Assembly (NCBI GenBank): GCA_946403965.1 | Contig: CAMJBT010000021.1 | Location: forward strand, 1 to 48,693 | Source of the DNA: an uncultured Pseudobutyrivibrio sp. | GTDB lineage: Bacteria; Bacillota; Clostridia; Lachnospirales; Lachnospiraceae | DNA: 48,693 bases | Direction: 5' to 3' | Shown: one piece after another, positions 1-10,108 of the stretch | Layout of the letters: the number at the start of each line of letters is the position of its first letter | Numbering within the stretch: the stretch's first letter is position 1 | The notes under the pieces: generated by a model | Databases searched by the model: none | What the model was told of the DNA's origin: nothing | What the model saw: only the letters and a program-made list of their open reading frames with translations | Program-made: the position numbers and the translations under genes

Positions 1-43
1 CAATCTCGTTTTCTTTATTTTAGTCTCCACTGCAATGTTAACT

Positions 44-61
44 TAATGACATTGGTCATTA
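44..61. promoter_or_regulatory. Short perfect dyad upstream of proB
   Basis: TAATGAC and GTCATTA form a perfect 7-base inverted repeat around a 4-base centre. It lies about 20 bases before the candidate -35 of the proB promoter. It could be an operator or the tail of an upstream terminator; nothing here decides between them. Confidence 0.3.
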
Positions 62-78
62 TGGCCCACCCTTTTTAC

Positions 79-108
79 TTGCTTAATCATGGATAGTAGT
101 GGTATGAT
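79..108 (+). promoter_or_regulatory. Candidate sigma-A promoter of proB
   Basis: TTGCTT (79-84), an 18-base spacer and TATGAT (103-108) lie about 25 bases before the proB start. Both boxes depart slightly from consensus. It is the best promoter candidate for the proB group of genes. Confidence 0.4.
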
Positions 109-134
109 ACATAAGATTAGAAGAAGGAGACAAA

Positions 135-968
135 ATGTACGGACGAGATTTTACTAACAAGAAGAGAATAATCGTTAAAGTTGGTTCATCCACTATTACT
201 CATGAAGAGACAGGAAACATTGACTACACAAAATTAGAACGATTAGTTCGACAGCTATGTGATTTACGTGCCCAAGGGAAGGATGTTTGCTTGGTTTCTT
301 CCGGTGCCATTGCCGTAGGACGATATGCTATTGGTCTAAAGGAACGTCCAGCTGATTTAGCTACAAAACAAGCATGTGCTTCTATTGGCCAGGCATATTT
401 AATGTCAGTTTATCAAAAGCTTTTTTCTGAATATAATCAAAAAGCAGGGCAGATTCTTATTACTAAAAAGACAATGACAGATCCTGAATCCAGAGAAAAT
501 GCAAAAAATACTTTCGAACAGCTTTTTAAACTTGGAGTTATTCCAGTAGTTAATGAAAATGATACTGTTGCAACCCATGAAATTCAATTTGGTGATAATG
601 ATTCACTTTCAGCTATAGTTGCAGCACTTGTAAAAGCTGATGCACTTATTTTGCTTTCCGATATAGACGGTCTTTATACTGACAACCCAAGCACAAATCC
701 AGATGCTGATTTTGTTCCAATAGTTGAAAATATAGACGATGTAATTGGAATGGCAAGTTCAGATAGTACATCAAATGTTGGTACAGGTGGAATGATTGCA
801 AAACTTCGAGCTGCTCAGATTGCAACATACAGCGGAGCTGATATGGTAATTACAAACGGTTCTCATATAGGAAATGTCCACCGTATTTTTGAAAATAAAG
901 ATAAAGGCACATTGTTTGTTTCTAACAAGCGTGACGATGTCCATGTATTAGATTTATTAGAGGATTAG
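135..968 (+). CDS. proB: Glutamate 5-kinase, short form without PUA domain
   Basis: Phosphorylates L-glutamate to gamma-glutamyl phosphate, the first step of proline synthesis, in the cytoplasm. The 277 residues hold only the amino acid kinase fold: KVGSSTIT near residue 15, SSGAIAVG near 55, the NENDTV substrate loop near 137 and GGMIAKL near 220. The E. coli enzyme is about 90 residues longer and carries a C-terminal PUA domain, absent here as in several Firmicutes. The start follows AGAAGGAGA. The next gene begins 2 bases after the stop, and proA, the partner enzyme, is two genes downstream, so co-transcription is likely. Confidence 0.95.
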   Translation: MYGRDFTNKKRIIVKVGSSTITHEETGNIDYTKLERLVRQLCDLRAQGKDVCLVSSGAIAVGRYAIGLKERPADLATKQACASIGQAYLMSVYQKLFSEYNQKAGQILITKKTMTDPESRENAKNTFEQLFKLGVIPVVNENDTVATHEIQFGDNDSLSAIVAALVKADALILLSDIDGLYTDNPSTNPDADFVPIVENIDDVIGMASSDSTSNVGTGGMIAKLRAAQIATYSGADMVITNGSHIGNVHRIFENKDKGTLFVSNKRDDVHVLDLLED

Positions 969-970
969 AA

Positions 971-1192
971 ATGATTACAGAAAAAGATATTGCAAGAATT
1001 AATGAACTTTATCACAAGCAGAAAGGTGAAGGCCTTACTGAAGCCGAAAAAGAAGAGCAGGCAAAACTTAGACGTGCATATATTGATGCAATTAAAGGGA
1101 ATGTCAGAGCTCAACTAAATAATATCGATGTTGTTGATGAAAAAGGCAATGTAGAAAACCTTGGCGAAAAGTATGGGAAACTTGGTAAATAG
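971..1192 (+). CDS. DUF896 family small protein (YnzC-like)
   Basis: A 73-residue, highly charged protein of the DUF896/YnzC family. It shows the family's N-terminal helical hairpin (EKDIARINELYHK, then GLTEAEKEEQ) followed by a basic RRAYIDAIKGNV segment. Bacillus YnzC is about this length and is linked to the SOS-regulated yneA region, but its molecular role is unknown. Here it sits between proB and the folate cyclo-ligase gene and overlaps the latter by about 20 bases, which implies translational coupling. Confidence 0.85.
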   Translation: MITEKDIARINELYHKQKGEGLTEAEKEEQAKLRRAYIDAIKGNVRAQLNNIDVVDEKGNVENLGEKYGKLGK

Positions 1193-1754
1193 TAAGGATC
1201 TTCGATTGGAATTTAAAGCTATTAGAGATAATATTTCAGTATATGATAGAAAAAATAAATCTCAGCAGATAGCGCAAAATCTTTTGGCTCTTTTAGAATC
1301 TGATTTTAAAGGAGCTAATATTTTTTTATGCTTCTATCCTTTTGGAAGTGAAGTTGATTTATTGGATTTTTATAATAAGCTATTAAAAGATGGCAAGGAG
1401 CTGTACTTTCCAATATCAAATGTTAAGTCACATACATTACATTTTAAACGTATATACGAAATAGATAAAGATTTTCATATTGGAAGTTATAACATAATGG
1501 AGCCTGATGCAAATCTTGAAGATTATATTTATACTGATTCAGCTGTTGCTATTACACCAGGATTAGTTTTTGATAAATCTCTTAACAGACTAGGCTATGG
1601 TGCAGGCTATTATGATCGTTTTTTTGAAAGTAATCCTAATATAAAAAGAATCGGCATATGCTATACGGAACAAATTACACAAGAAGTCCCCATTTCCAAG
1701 CATGACATGCCTATGAATTGTATAGTAACTGACAACTGTATTATGAAAGGATGA
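1173..1754 (+). CDS. 5-formyltetrahydrofolate cyclo-ligase
   Basis: Converts 5-formyl-THF to 5,10-methenyl-THF with ATP, returning a folate storage form to the one-carbon pool. The family signature is near residues 135-150: GLVFDKSLNRLGYGAGYYDR, with the Gly-rich phosphate loop and the YYDR motif. The N-terminal LRLEFKAIRDNIS segment is also typical. An in-frame TTG at 1161 would extend the protein by four residues, but the ATG at 1173 fits the family better. It overlaps the DUF896 gene and ends 3 bases before proA, inside the proline group. Confidence 0.9.
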   Translation: MGNLVNSKDLRLEFKAIRDNISVYDRKNKSQQIAQNLLALLESDFKGANIFLCFYPFGSEVDLLDFYNKLLKDGKELYFPISNVKSHTLHFKRIYEIDKDFHIGSYNIMEPDANLEDYIYTDSAVAITPGLVFDKSLNRLGYGAGYYDRFFESNPNIKRIGICYTEQITQEVPISKHDMPMNCIVTDNCIMKG

Positions 1755-1757
1755 AAA

Positions 1758-3002
1758 ATGACATTACTTGAATTAGCAGAAAAGGCAAAAAATGCAAAAT
1801 ATTTAGTAGCCTCACTTTCAACAGAACAGAAAAATCTCGGTATCATTGCTGTAGCAGATGCTTTGGTTAAGGAAAGTGCGAAAATCATCAAAGCAAATGA
1901 GATTGATATGGAAAACGGAAAAAATAAGGGACTGCCTGAGGGTCTATTAGATAGACTTAAACTGGATGAAAAACGAATCGAAGGAATGGCAGAGGGCCTT
2001 AGACAGGTTGCTGATCTCGAAGATCCAATTGGAAAAGAAGTTGAAAATTGGACCCGTCCAAATGGACTTCAAATAAAAAAACGATTAGTTCCTATTGGTG
2101 TTATTGGCGTTATTTATGAAGCTAGACCAAATGTTACTGCAGATGTCTTTGGACTTTGTTTTAAAACAGGAAATTCAGTTATATTAAAAGGTGGTAGCGA
2201 TGCCCTCGAATCAAATAAGGCAATCGTAAAAATTATAAAGGAAGCCCTTTCTAATCATAATCTACCAGAGGATGCAATTACTTTAATTGAAGATACCTCT
2301 CGAGAGTCTACAAAAGAAATGATGCGTCTAAACGGCTACATCGATGTACTTATACCTCGAGGCGGTGCAGGACTAATTAAATCAGTTGTAGAAAATGCTT
2401 CTGTTCCTGTAATAGAAACTGGCTCCGGAAATTGTCATATATACGTTGATCATATTGCTGATATCGATATGGCTATAGATGTGATTGAAAATGCTAAAAC
2501 TCAACGTATAGGAGTTTGCAATGCCTGTGAATCTTTGGTTGTTCACGAAGATATTGCGGCAGAACTTCTACCTAAACTAAACGAAAGACTGAGTAAGCAC
2601 AACGTGCTTGTTAAAGCAGATGAAAAAGCAATTAATCTTATGAAAGGCGCGGAAGCAGCTACAGAAGAAGATTTTGCTACAGAGTATCTTGACTATATTA
2701 TTTCAGTAAAAACAGTTTCATCTGTTGAAGAGGCGATTGCACATATTAACAAAAATAACACTGGCCACTCAGAGTCGATTATCACAAAAGATAATGCTAA
2801 TGCAGAAAAATTTTTAAATGGAATCGATGCAGCTTGTGTTTACGTAAATGCATCAACAAGATTTACAGATGGTTTTGAGTTTGGTTTTGGTGCAGAAATT
2901 GGAATTAGTACTGGTAAACTTCATGCAAGAGGTCCAATGGGACTTTTAGCACTTACCAGCTATAAATATACTATTCTTGGTAATGGTCAAATTAGAAAGT
3001 AA
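1758..3002 (+). CDS. proA: Gamma-glutamyl phosphate reductase
   Basis: Reduces gamma-glutamyl phosphate to glutamate semialdehyde with NADPH, following ProB. The 414 residues are the usual length. Visible are the [16 protein letters not shown] segment near 111, ILKGGSDA near 141 and the catalytic cysteine in GVCNACE near 252. The end carries the conserved [13 protein letters not shown]. The gene starts 3 bases after the cyclo-ligase stop and is followed after 17 bases by miaB. ProB and ProA are thought to channel their labile intermediate, which fits co-expression. Confidence 0.96.
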   Translation: MTLLELAEKAKNAKYLVASLSTEQKNLGIIAVADALVKESAKIIKANEIDMENGKNKGLPEGLLDRLKLDEKRIEGMAEGLRQVADLEDPIGKEVENWTRPNGLQIKKRLVPIGVIGVIYEARPNVTADVFGLCFKTGNSVILKGGSDALESNKAIVKIIKEALSNHNLPEDAITLIEDTSRESTKEMMRLNGYIDVLIPRGGAGLIKSVVENASVPVIETGSGNCHIYVDHIADIDMAIDVIENAKTQRIGVCNACESLVVHEDIAAELLPKLNERLSKHNVLVKADEKAINLMKGAEAATEEDFATEYLDYIISVKTVSSVEEAIAHINKNNTGHSESIITKDNANAEKFLNGIDAACVYVNASTRFTDGFEFGFGAEIGISTGKLHARGPMGLLALTSYKYTILGNGQIRK

Positions 3003-3019
3003 TTAGATAGGAAGTATAA

Positions 3020-4450
3020 ATGAGTATTACAGATTTATTAAACAATGCTCCTGAACAGGAGCCAGAACGTCAATATTATTTTATTGATGAAGCAAAGAAA
3101 ATTGTTGCAAAAAAGGAAGAAGAAAAGGGACGTAAGCTTACTTGTTGCGTAACAACATTTGGCTGTCAAATGAACGCTAGAGATTCTGAAAAGCTTCTTG
3201 GCATTTTAAAACAGATTGGCTATGAAGAGACAGAAGATGAAAATGCAGATTTTGTTATCTACAACACTTGTACTGTTCGCGAAAACGCAAACAACAAGGT
3301 TTATGGCCATCTCGGAATTCTTCACGGCTACAAGAAAAAGAATAAAGACATGATGATTGGCCTTTGTGGATGTATGATGCAGGAGCCTACAGTTATCGAA
3401 CATCTTAAGTCCAACTATAAGTTTGTTGATTTAATCTTTGGTACTCATAATCTATACAAATTTGCCGAGTTATTTACAACAGCCCTTCTCAATAAAAAGG
3501 GTATGATAATTGATATATGGAAGGATACTGACAAAATCGTCGAAAATCTTCCTATATCACGTAAATATCCATTTAAGTCAGGCGTAAATATCAGTTTTGG
3601 TTGCAATAATTTCTGCTCATATTGTATTGTTCCTTATGTACGAGGACGAGAGCGCTCAAGAAAGCCAGAAGATATTGTTGAGGAAATTAAAGGTCTTGTG
3701 GCAGATGGCGTTGTAGAGGTAATGCTCTTAGGTCAGAATGTTAACTCCTATGGCGTAGGCTTGGAAGAAAAGGTTACATTTGCTGATTTGCTTCATATGG
3801 TTAACGATATTGAAGGATTACAACGTATTCGCTTCATGACACCTCATCCAAAAGATTTATCAGATGATTTAATTGAAGCTATGGCTACTTGTGATAAGGT
3901 ATGTCATCATATGCACCTTCCACTTCAATCAGGAAGTACAGAAATATTAAAGAAAATGAATCGTCGTTATACAAAGGAGCACTATCTTGGATTAGTAGAA
4001 AAGCTTCGTGCTCGTATTCCAGATGTGGCTATTACTACAGATATCATTGTTGGTTTTCCGGGTGAAACAGAAGAGGATTTCCTTGATACCATGGATGTAG
4101 TTGATAAGGTTCATTACGATTCAGCCTTCACATTTATTTACTCAAAAAGAACAGGAACTCCTGCAGCTACTATGGAAAATCAAGTTCCAGAGGATGTTGT
4201 TAAAGATCGTTTTGACAGACTTTTAGCCTTGGTTCAAAAACATGGTCATGAAAAAGTACAATCACTTGAGGGTACTGTTCAGGGAGTCCTAGTAGAAGAA
4301 GTAAATGAACAGGATTCTTCACTTGTATCAGGAAAACTTGCAAACAATGTTACTGTTCATTTCCCAGGAGATGAATCTATGATTGGAAAAATCGTAAAGG
4401 TTAGGTTAAACTGTTGTAAAGGCTTTTATTTTATAGGTGAACTTGCCTAA
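3020..4450 (+). CDS. miaB: tRNA-2-methylthio-N6-dimethylallyladenosine synthase
   Basis: A radical SAM methylthiotransferase that adds a 2-methylthio group to i6A37 in tRNAs reading U-starting codons. Three domains are visible: UPF0004 with its cluster cysteines (FGCQMN near 49, NTCTVRENA near 83, GLCGCMMQ near 114), the radical SAM core with GCNNFCSYCIVP near 195, and a C-terminal TRAM domain. The RGRERSR motif after the SAM cysteines separates it from RimO, which is encoded at 19.7 kb. The 476-residue length is normal. The start has GGAAG upstream. Confidence 0.95.
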   Translation: MSITDLLNNAPEQEPERQYYFIDEAKKIVAKKEEEKGRKLTCCVTTFGCQMNARDSEKLLGILKQIGYEETEDENADFVIYNTCTVRENANNKVYGHLGILHGYKKKNKDMMIGLCGCMMQEPTVIEHLKSNYKFVDLIFGTHNLYKFAELFTTALLNKKGMIIDIWKDTDKIVENLPISRKYPFKSGVNISFGCNNFCSYCIVPYVRGRERSRKPEDIVEEIKGLVADGVVEVMLLGQNVNSYGVGLEEKVTFADLLHMVNDIEGLQRIRFMTPHPKDLSDDLIEAMATCDKVCHHMHLPLQSGSTEILKKMNRRYTKEHYLGLVEKLRARIPDVAITTDIIVGFPGETEEDFLDTMDVVDKVHYDSAFTFIYSKRTGTPAATMENQVPEDVVKDRFDRLLALVQKHGHEKVQSLEGTVQGVLVEEVNEQDSSLVSGKLANNVTVHFPGDESMIGKIVKVRLNCCKGFYFIGELA

Positions 4451-4474
4451 CTTAAAATCGAAGGGAGAATTTCA

Positions 4475-5092
4475 ATGTTTGCATTTATTCGAGGAACATT
4501 ATCAGACATTGATGAAAATATTGTTATAGTAGAGAACAATGGGGTGGGCTATGGTATTAGTTCATCTATGAACACAATTAGACAACTGCCTTCAATTGGT
4601 TCAGAGGTGAAGTTAAATACAAAGCTCATTCCAAAAGAAGATTCTCTTACCCTATATGGATTTTATAATAAGGAGGAGCTTAAGATGTTTGAGCTTCTTC
4701 TTTCTGTTAGTGGAATTGGTCCTAAGGGAGCATTAGCTATTCTCAGCAACATGACTGTAAGCGATATTCAATTTGCTGTTGCGGGTGAAGATGCAAAAGC
4801 ATTTGCTGCATGTCCTGGAATAGGAAAGAAAACAGCCGAAAGAGCCATAATTGATTTGAAGGATAAAGTGGATATCATTGGTGCATTTGAAGCTAAAATC
4901 ACTTCTGAATTATCAGGAAAGAAACAGGCCGCACCGTTAACAACAGTTAAAGAAGAAGTACTAGAAGCCCTTGTAGCCCTTGGTTATTCTGCAAGTAATG
5001 CTGCAAGAGCACTTGATAAAATGACAATCACAGAATCTACTACTACAGAACAATTGCTTTCAGATACATTAAAGCAAATGTCTTTCTTATAA
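4475..5092 (+). CDS. ruvA: Holliday junction branch migration protein RuvA
   Basis: Binds four-way DNA junctions as a tetramer and loads the RuvB motor. It has the N-terminal OB fold ([12 protein letters not shown]), two helix-hairpin-helix motifs ([11 protein letters not shown] near 78 and [13 protein letters not shown] near 113) and a small C-terminal domain ([13 protein letters not shown]) that contacts RuvB. The 205 residues are typical. It is followed 13 bases later by ruvB. No ruvC is present; RecU at 26.8 kb is the likely resolvase, as in other Firmicutes. Confidence 0.96.
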   Translation: MFAFIRGTLSDIDENIVIVENNGVGYGISSSMNTIRQLPSIGSEVKLNTKLIPKEDSLTLYGFYNKEELKMFELLLSVSGIGPKGALAILSNMTVSDIQFAVAGEDAKAFAACPGIGKKTAERAIIDLKDKVDIIGAFEAKITSELSGKKQAAPLTTVKEEVLEALVALGYSASNAARALDKMTITESTTTEQLLSDTLKQMSFL

Positions 5093-5105
5093 ATCGGGGA
5101 ATATT

Positions 5106-6131
5106 ATGTTAGCTAATAAACAAATTACATCAACAATTGCAAGTCATGAAGATCTTGTTAATGATAATGCCCTTAGACCAAAGTCTTTTGATGGATATAT
5201 TGGTCAGACCAAGGTCAAGGAAAATATGAAAATCTACATTACAGCCGCTAAAAATCGTGGTGATGCTTTAGACCATGTTCTCTTATATGGACCACCTGGA
5301 CTTGGCAAAACAACCCTTGCAGGTATTGTTGCAGGTGAAATGGGCTCTAATATAAAAGTTACTTCTGGCCCTGCCATTACAATTCCAGGAGAGATTGTAG
5401 CTGTACTTATGACTCTAAAAGATGGTGATATATTATTTATTGATGAAATACATCGTCTTTCAAAACCTGTGGAGGAGACACTTTATTCGGCAATGGAGGA
5501 TTTTGCTGTTGATATTGTAATGGGAAAGGATACAACAGCAAGAAGCATTCATACAAAACTTCCACGATTTACTCTTATTGGTGCAACCACAAGACCTGGT
5601 CTTCTTTCTGCACCTCTTAGAGATCGTTTTGGTATTATTGGTCATATGGATTACTATACACCAGAAGAGCTTTCTACCATAGTTACAGCTTCAGCTGGTA
5701 AACTTAATGCACCTATCGATTATGAAGGCGCGTATCAAATTGCTCTTAGATCCAGAGGAACACCTCGTCTTGCCAATAGATATTTAAAACGAGTGCGTGA
5801 TTATGCTGAAGTACGATATGATGGAGAAATTACAAAAGAGGTAGCCGCTGCTACATTAGATTCTCTTGAAGTAGATACTTTAGGACTTGATAATAATGAT
5901 AGAAATATTCTTCTTGCAATTATAGAAAGATTTAATGGTGGGCCTGTTGGTCTTGATAATTTAGCGGCCACGGTAGGAGAGGATTCTGGGACAATCGAAG
6001 ATGTATATGAGCCATATCTTCTTCAACATGGTTTGATTATAAGAACACCTAAGGGGCGCGTAGCTACAAAAGTTGCTTATGAGCATTTTAATATGCCTGT
6101 CCCTGAAAATTGCATATCCTCTTGTGTTTAA
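5106..6131 (+). CDS. ruvB: Holliday junction DNA helicase RuvB
   Basis: The AAA+ hexameric motor that drives branch migration with RuvA. It shows Walker [10 protein letters not shown] near residue 63, Walker B IDEIHR near 113, the sensor region GATTRPG near 160 and the arginine finger segment LRDRFG. The C-terminal winged helix carries the conserved [10 protein letters not shown]. The 341 residues match the family. It is coupled to ruvA by spacing and is followed by zapA after about 50 bases. Confidence 0.97.
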   Translation: MLANKQITSTIASHEDLVNDNALRPKSFDGYIGQTKVKENMKIYITAAKNRGDALDHVLLYGPPGLGKTTLAGIVAGEMGSNIKVTSGPAITIPGEIVAVLMTLKDGDILFIDEIHRLSKPVEETLYSAMEDFAVDIVMGKDTTARSIHTKLPRFTLIGATTRPGLLSAPLRDRFGIIGHMDYYTPEELSTIVTASAGKLNAPIDYEGAYQIALRSRGTPRLANRYLKRVRDYAEVRYDGEITKEVAAATLDSLEVDTLGLDNNDRNILLAIIERFNGGPVGLDNLAATVGEDSGTIEDVYEPYLLQHGLIIRTPKGRVATKVAYEHFNMPVPENCISSCV

Positions 6132-6181
6132 GGCTAAAAATATATATAATTATTAATGAAATTCTGACGGGAGGATGCGTT

Positions 6182-6607
6182 ATGGTTTCCGAGAAAAGCG
6201 CAAAGGTGCTTATAGGCGGAAAAGTATATACTTTAAGTGGCTACGAAGAAGAAGAGTATCTTCAACGTGTGGCCAACTACATCAATTCAAAGCTTGATGA
6301 ATTCAACACAATTGATGATTATAAGCGTATTTCAGCTGACCTTAAAGCAACATTACTTGAGTTAAATATTGCAGATGACTATTTCAAAGCCAAGACTCAG
6401 GTTGAATCTCTTGAGTCGGATTTAGAAATCAGAGATAAAGAGATTTATAATCTTAAACATGATTTAATTTCGGTACAGTTAAAGACAGAAACATTAGAAG
6501 AAACAATTTCAAAGCTTGAGAGGGAGAACAAAGAACTTCTTCTTCAAAAGACTAAACTTGAGGCTTCCCTAGAGGATGCGCTTCTAGGTTCTTTATCAGA
6601 CGATTAA
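6182..6607 (+). CDS. zapA: Cell division protein ZapA
   Basis: ZapA promotes bundling of FtsZ protofilaments at midcell. The N-terminal globular part (KVLIGGKVYTLSG, then EEYLQRVANYINSKL) is the ZapA domain; residues from about 70 onward form a long coiled coil rich in E, K and L. The reading frame is open further upstream, but the ATG at 6182 follows GACGGGAGG and gives the usual ZapA N-terminus, for 141 residues. A hairpin with a T-rich tail follows the stop, so the proB to zapA series probably ends here. Confidence 0.88.
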   Translation: MVSEKSAKVLIGGKVYTLSGYEEEEYLQRVANYINSKLDEFNTIDDYKRISADLKATLLELNIADDYFKAKTQVESLESDLEIRDKEIYNLKHDLISVQLKTETLEETISKLERENKELLLQKTKLEASLEDALLGSLSDD

Positions 6608-6610
6608 TTA

Positions 6611-6643
6611 AGAGTCCCAGTTTTGGGGCTCTATTATTTTTTA
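6611..6643 (+). terminator. Rho-independent terminator after zapA
   Basis: AGAGTCCC and GGGGCTCT pair over 8 positions (one G-T wobble) around a short T-rich loop and are followed by TATTATTTTTTATT. It separates zapA from the U32 gene 14 bases later. Confidence 0.7.
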
Positions 6644-6656
6644 TTAAGGAATATAT

Positions 6657-8771
6657 ATGAATAAATTAGAATTACTTTCACCAGCAGGTGATCTACAAAT
6701 TTTTAAAGCAGTTGTTGATGCAGGCGCCGATGCAGTTTATTTTGGTGGTGATTTATTCGGTGCTAGAGCATACGCCAAAAATTTTACTATTGAGGAAGCA
6801 TCTGAAGCAATTAAATATGCTCACCTTCATGGAGTAAAGGCATATCTTACAGTCAATACGCTACTTAAGAATTTAGAAATAGAAGGACGCCTTTACGAAT
6901 ATTTAAAGGCATATGTTGAAAATGGTATTGATGCTTTTATAGTACAGGATTTTGGAGTATTCAACTTTATTAGATCCTTTTTTCCAGATACCCATGTTCA
7001 TGTTAGTACACAGTGTAGCTTGTGTACTGGTTATGGTGCTAAATTTTTCGAGAATTTAGGAGCTAAAAGAATTGTAACTGCTCGTGAAATATCTATTAGA
7101 GAAATTGAGGCTATACATAAAGAGTGTCCAGATATTGAAATTGAAAGCTTTATTCATGGAGCTCTATGCGTTTGCTATTCTGGACAATGTCTTATGTCAT
7201 CAATTTTAGGAGGGCGTTCAGGCAATAGAGGAAGATGTGCACAGCCTTGTCGACTCCCTTACGAAGCATATGATGAAAATGGAAAACATTTAAATAAAAA
7301 GGGTAATTATATTCTTTCCCCAAAAGATTTTTGTACAATAAAACATCTTCCAGAAATGATTGAAGCTGGTGTAATGTCTTTTAAAATTGAAGGGCGTATG
7401 AAGCAACTTAATTACGCTACTGGAGTTGTTAGTGTATATAGAAAATATCTTGATGAATATCTTTATAAAGGACCTAAAAACTATAATGTTTTGGAAGAAG
7501 ATATTCAGCGCCTTCTAGATTTTGGAAATAGAAGTGGATTTACTGATTTATATCTAAATAAACATAATGGTCCAGAAATGATTACATTTGAAGCGCCATC
7601 ACACACTAAAACAGAAGGAAAAGGCGTTTCAATCAATACACGCTCAAAAATCAAAGTTGATTGTCGAGTTAGAGCTGTGCTTGGTGAAAAGTTTGAAATA
7701 ACATTTACTGACAAAAATGATAACAAATCTATTTCTGTAGGTAATGTAATCGAGGCTGCAAGCAAAAAGCCAACTACAAGAGAAGATATTGAAAAAGCTG
7801 TCTCTGGTTTGGGAAATACTATTTTTGAAATGGACAAACTGATTATTGATTGTGATAATAATATTTTTCTTCCAGTTTCAGTTATTAAGAATTCTAGAAG
7901 AGAAGCAATTGATAAGTTATCAGCAATACTTGCAGGAGATACAATTGTTCCAAAAGTTAATGATTTCGTCCCTGTGGAATTTTTGGGCAACACCTGTGTT
8001 AAACCAACAACTTTTGTCACTGTATCCAACAAAGAACAATTAGAAGCTATAACAGCTTTTGATTGCATTGATAGAATCGGAGTTCCATATAGTCTTTTTG
8101 AAGACGCAATAAATTCTTTTGATGGTGAAGTGTATATTTATTTGCCAACTGTATTAAGAGAAGAATATATATCTAAGCTCACAATTGATGATAGAGCTGC
8201 AGGTGTAATTGCTGCATCTTATGATGAATTAGGTTGGTTAAGTTCCATTGGATATGACTATAAGAAGATTATAATAGACCATAGACTTTACACCTTTAGC
8301 AATAGAAGTATTAACAGTTTCAGCGCTCTTAAATATTCTATGAATTGTATACCATACGAGCTATCTATAAAGGAGCTTAAGCATAGAGATAATTCCCATT
8401 CTCAAATGATTATATATAGCCGTATTCCAATGATGGTTACAGCTAATTGCACGGTTAAAAATACAATAGGATGTCAAAAGAAAAACGATAGAATCACTAT
8501 TGTTGACAGAAAAAATGAAAATATGATTGTGCAGTGTAATTGTGATAATTGCTATAACGTTATTTATAACAGTAAAAAATATATTGCTTTTGATATGAAA
8601 AAAGAATTGCTAAATCTTGGAATAAAAGAGTTCCGCCTAGATTTTACTGTTGAAGACTATAAAGAGACAAAAGAATTTCTTAGACTTTATGTAGATTCCT
8701 TTACAAAAAATCAACCTTTTGATTTTAAAGGAGATTATACAAAAGGTCATTTACGAAGAGGAGTAGAATAG
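6657..8771 (+). CDS. U32 peptidase-family protein (RlhA-like)
   Basis: A 704-residue member of the U32 family. The N-terminal half has LELLSPAGDLQIFKAVVDAGADAVYFGG and the signature cysteine stretch around residues 164-200 (SFIHGALCVCYSGQC, then RGRCAQPCRLPY). The C-terminal half matches the collagenase-like DUF3656 extension of E. coli RlhA, which hydroxylates C2501 of 23S rRNA. The cysteines probably bind a cluster, and an RNA-modifying role is more likely than proteolysis, by analogy only. It commonly follows zapA in Clostridia. FtsW/RodA starts 2 bases later. Confidence 0.85.
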   Translation: MNKLELLSPAGDLQIFKAVVDAGADAVYFGGDLFGARAYAKNFTIEEASEAIKYAHLHGVKAYLTVNTLLKNLEIEGRLYEYLKAYVENGIDAFIVQDFGVFNFIRSFFPDTHVHVSTQCSLCTGYGAKFFENLGAKRIVTAREISIREIEAIHKECPDIEIESFIHGALCVCYSGQCLMSSILGGRSGNRGRCAQPCRLPYEAYDENGKHLNKKGNYILSPKDFCTIKHLPEMIEAGVMSFKIEGRMKQLNYATGVVSVYRKYLDEYLYKGPKNYNVLEEDIQRLLDFGNRSGFTDLYLNKHNGPEMITFEAPSHTKTEGKGVSINTRSKIKVDCRVRAVLGEKFEITFTDKNDNKSISVGNVIEAASKKPTTREDIEKAVSGLGNTIFEMDKLIIDCDNNIFLPVSVIKNSRREAIDKLSAILAGDTIVPKVNDFVPVEFLGNTCVKPTTFVTVSNKEQLEAITAFDCIDRIGVPYSLFEDAINSFDGEVYIYLPTVLREEYISKLTIDDRAAGVIAASYDELGWLSSIGYDYKKIIIDHRLYTFSNRSINSFSALKYSMNCIPYELSIKELKHRDNSHSQMIIYSRIPMMVTANCTVKNTIGCQKKNDRITIVDRKNENMIVQCNCDNCYNVIYNSKKYIAFDMKKELLNLGIKEFRLDFTVEDYKETKEFLRLYVDSFTKNQPFDFKGDYTKGHLRRGVE

Positions 8772-8773
8772 CA

Positions 8774-10108
8774 GTGGTTAACGTCCTTACTACTTTTTCA
8801 CGAATTACAATACTTTCATATATCATAATTTTTACAGTAATCGATTTGGTTCAGATTTTCGAATATAAATTAAATGAAACTGTGGCCAGCATTCTTGCAA
8901 CAATCCAGGCTGTAATGATTGTGCTTTTTTTGTGTAATTCATCAATAGTTTTGTATTATGCCAAAGAAGATCCAAAGATATTGGCATTAATGCTCTTCCA
9001 ACTAATGTTTTTGGCTGCATTTGGAATAATTATTAACAATATCACTTTGCCTGCATCAAAAGGAGTAATCAATAATATTCTTTTAATGCTTTGCTTTAGT
9101 TTCGTCTTCCTTGAAAGATTAAATATGGCTAGAGCAATAAGACAATTTATATTTGTTGTTGTTGCAACATTTGCTTCGATTCTTGGAGTTTATATTCTGA
9201 GAAAAATCACAAAAATAAATCAATATATGATGCTTTTTGCTTTGCTGGGGATTATATCATTACTTCTTGTAAGTGTTCTTGGTAAAGTTGAATACGGTGC
9301 AAAATTATCAATCACAATGGGAAGCATTAGTATCCAGCCCAGTGAATTTGTTAAGTTATCATATCTTTTCTTTATCGCAGGATGTATAGTCACTTGGAAA
9401 GATTTTAGGGGATTTTTAATTGCAGGTTTAGGTGCGGCTTTACACGTTATAGTTCTTGTATTTTCAAAAGATTTAGGTACAGCATCTATATTTTTAGCTA
9501 CCTACGTTTTTTTGATTTTCATAGCATACAAGAATTATATAGTCCTCACTTTAGAGCTTTTACTTGCTACCCTCGGAGGTTTATTTGCATATAATTATTT
9601 TCCCCATATCAGGACACGATTTATAGCTTGGTCAGATCCTCTGTCTGTTATAGATGATAAGGGCTATCAAATATCTCAATCTTTATTTGCAATTGGAACA
9701 GGCGGTTGGTTTGGCTCTGGACTTACTAAAGGAATGCCAAATAAAATTCCTGTTGTTATAAAGGATTTTATTTTTGCAGCCATAGCTGAAGAGATGGGAA
9801 CCATCGTAGCGATTTGCGTTATTGTAATATATATGTGTACAGCAATTATGCTTTTTAATGTAGCTTTCAATTGTACATATAGTTTTTACATGCTTGTTGT
9901 TAGTGGTTTTGCAATCATTTTTACAGTTCAAACTATATTAAATATAGGCGGTGTAATAAAATTTATACCATCTACTGGTGTCACGCTGCCATTTATTAGC
10001 TATGGAGGAAGTTCCCTGGTTTCAACTATGTTTGGCTTTATGATTGCAGCATGTTCTAATGATTTATGGCGTGTTCCAGAAAGACCGCGTAGAAGGGCAA
10101 GATATTAA
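8774..10108 (+). CDS. FtsW/RodA/SpoVE family SEDS glycosyltransferase
   Basis: A 444-residue polytopic membrane protein of the SEDS family, which polymerises lipid II into glycan strands. The putative catalytic Asp is in FSKDLGTASIF near residue 238, and the C-terminal FIPSTGVTLPFISYGGSS is the family hallmark. The N-terminal 130 residues add extra membrane segments before the core. The start is GTG, 2 bases after the U32 stop. Its stop overlaps the start of a class B PBP by one base (TAATG), the classical SEDS-bPBP pairing. Whether it serves elongation or division cannot be told from sequence. Confidence 0.92.
   Translation: MVNVLTTFSRITILSYIIIFTVIDLVQIFEYKLNETVASILATIQAVMIVLFLCNSSIVLYYAKEDPKILALMLFQLMFLAAFGIIINNITLPASKGVINNILLMLCFSFVFLERLNMARAIRQFIFVVVATFASILGVYILRKITKINQYMMLFALLGIISLLLVSVLGKVEYGAKLSITMGSISIQPSEFVKLSYLFFIAGCIVTWKDFRGFLIAGLGAALHVIVLVFSKDLGTASIFLATYVFLIFIAYKNYIVLTLELLLATLGGLFAYNYFPHIRTRFIAWSDPLSVIDDKGYQISQSLFAIGTGGWFGSGLTKGMPNKIPVVIKDFIFAAIAEEMGTIVAICVIVIYMCTAIMLFNVAFNCTYSFYMLVVSGFAIIFTVQTILNIGGVIKFIPSTGVTLPFISYGGSSLVSTMFGFMIAACSNDLWRVPERPRRRARY

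Noticed and set aside
1161..1172. TTG start for the folate cyclo-ligase
   Set aside because: It adds four residues with no better ribosome site; the ATG at 1173 is preferred.
7505..8068. A 187-codon open frame on the minus strand inside the U32 gene
   Set aside because: It lies fully antisense to a well-supported gene, has a Ser/Leu-rich composition typical of a shadow frame and no ribosome site or known motif.
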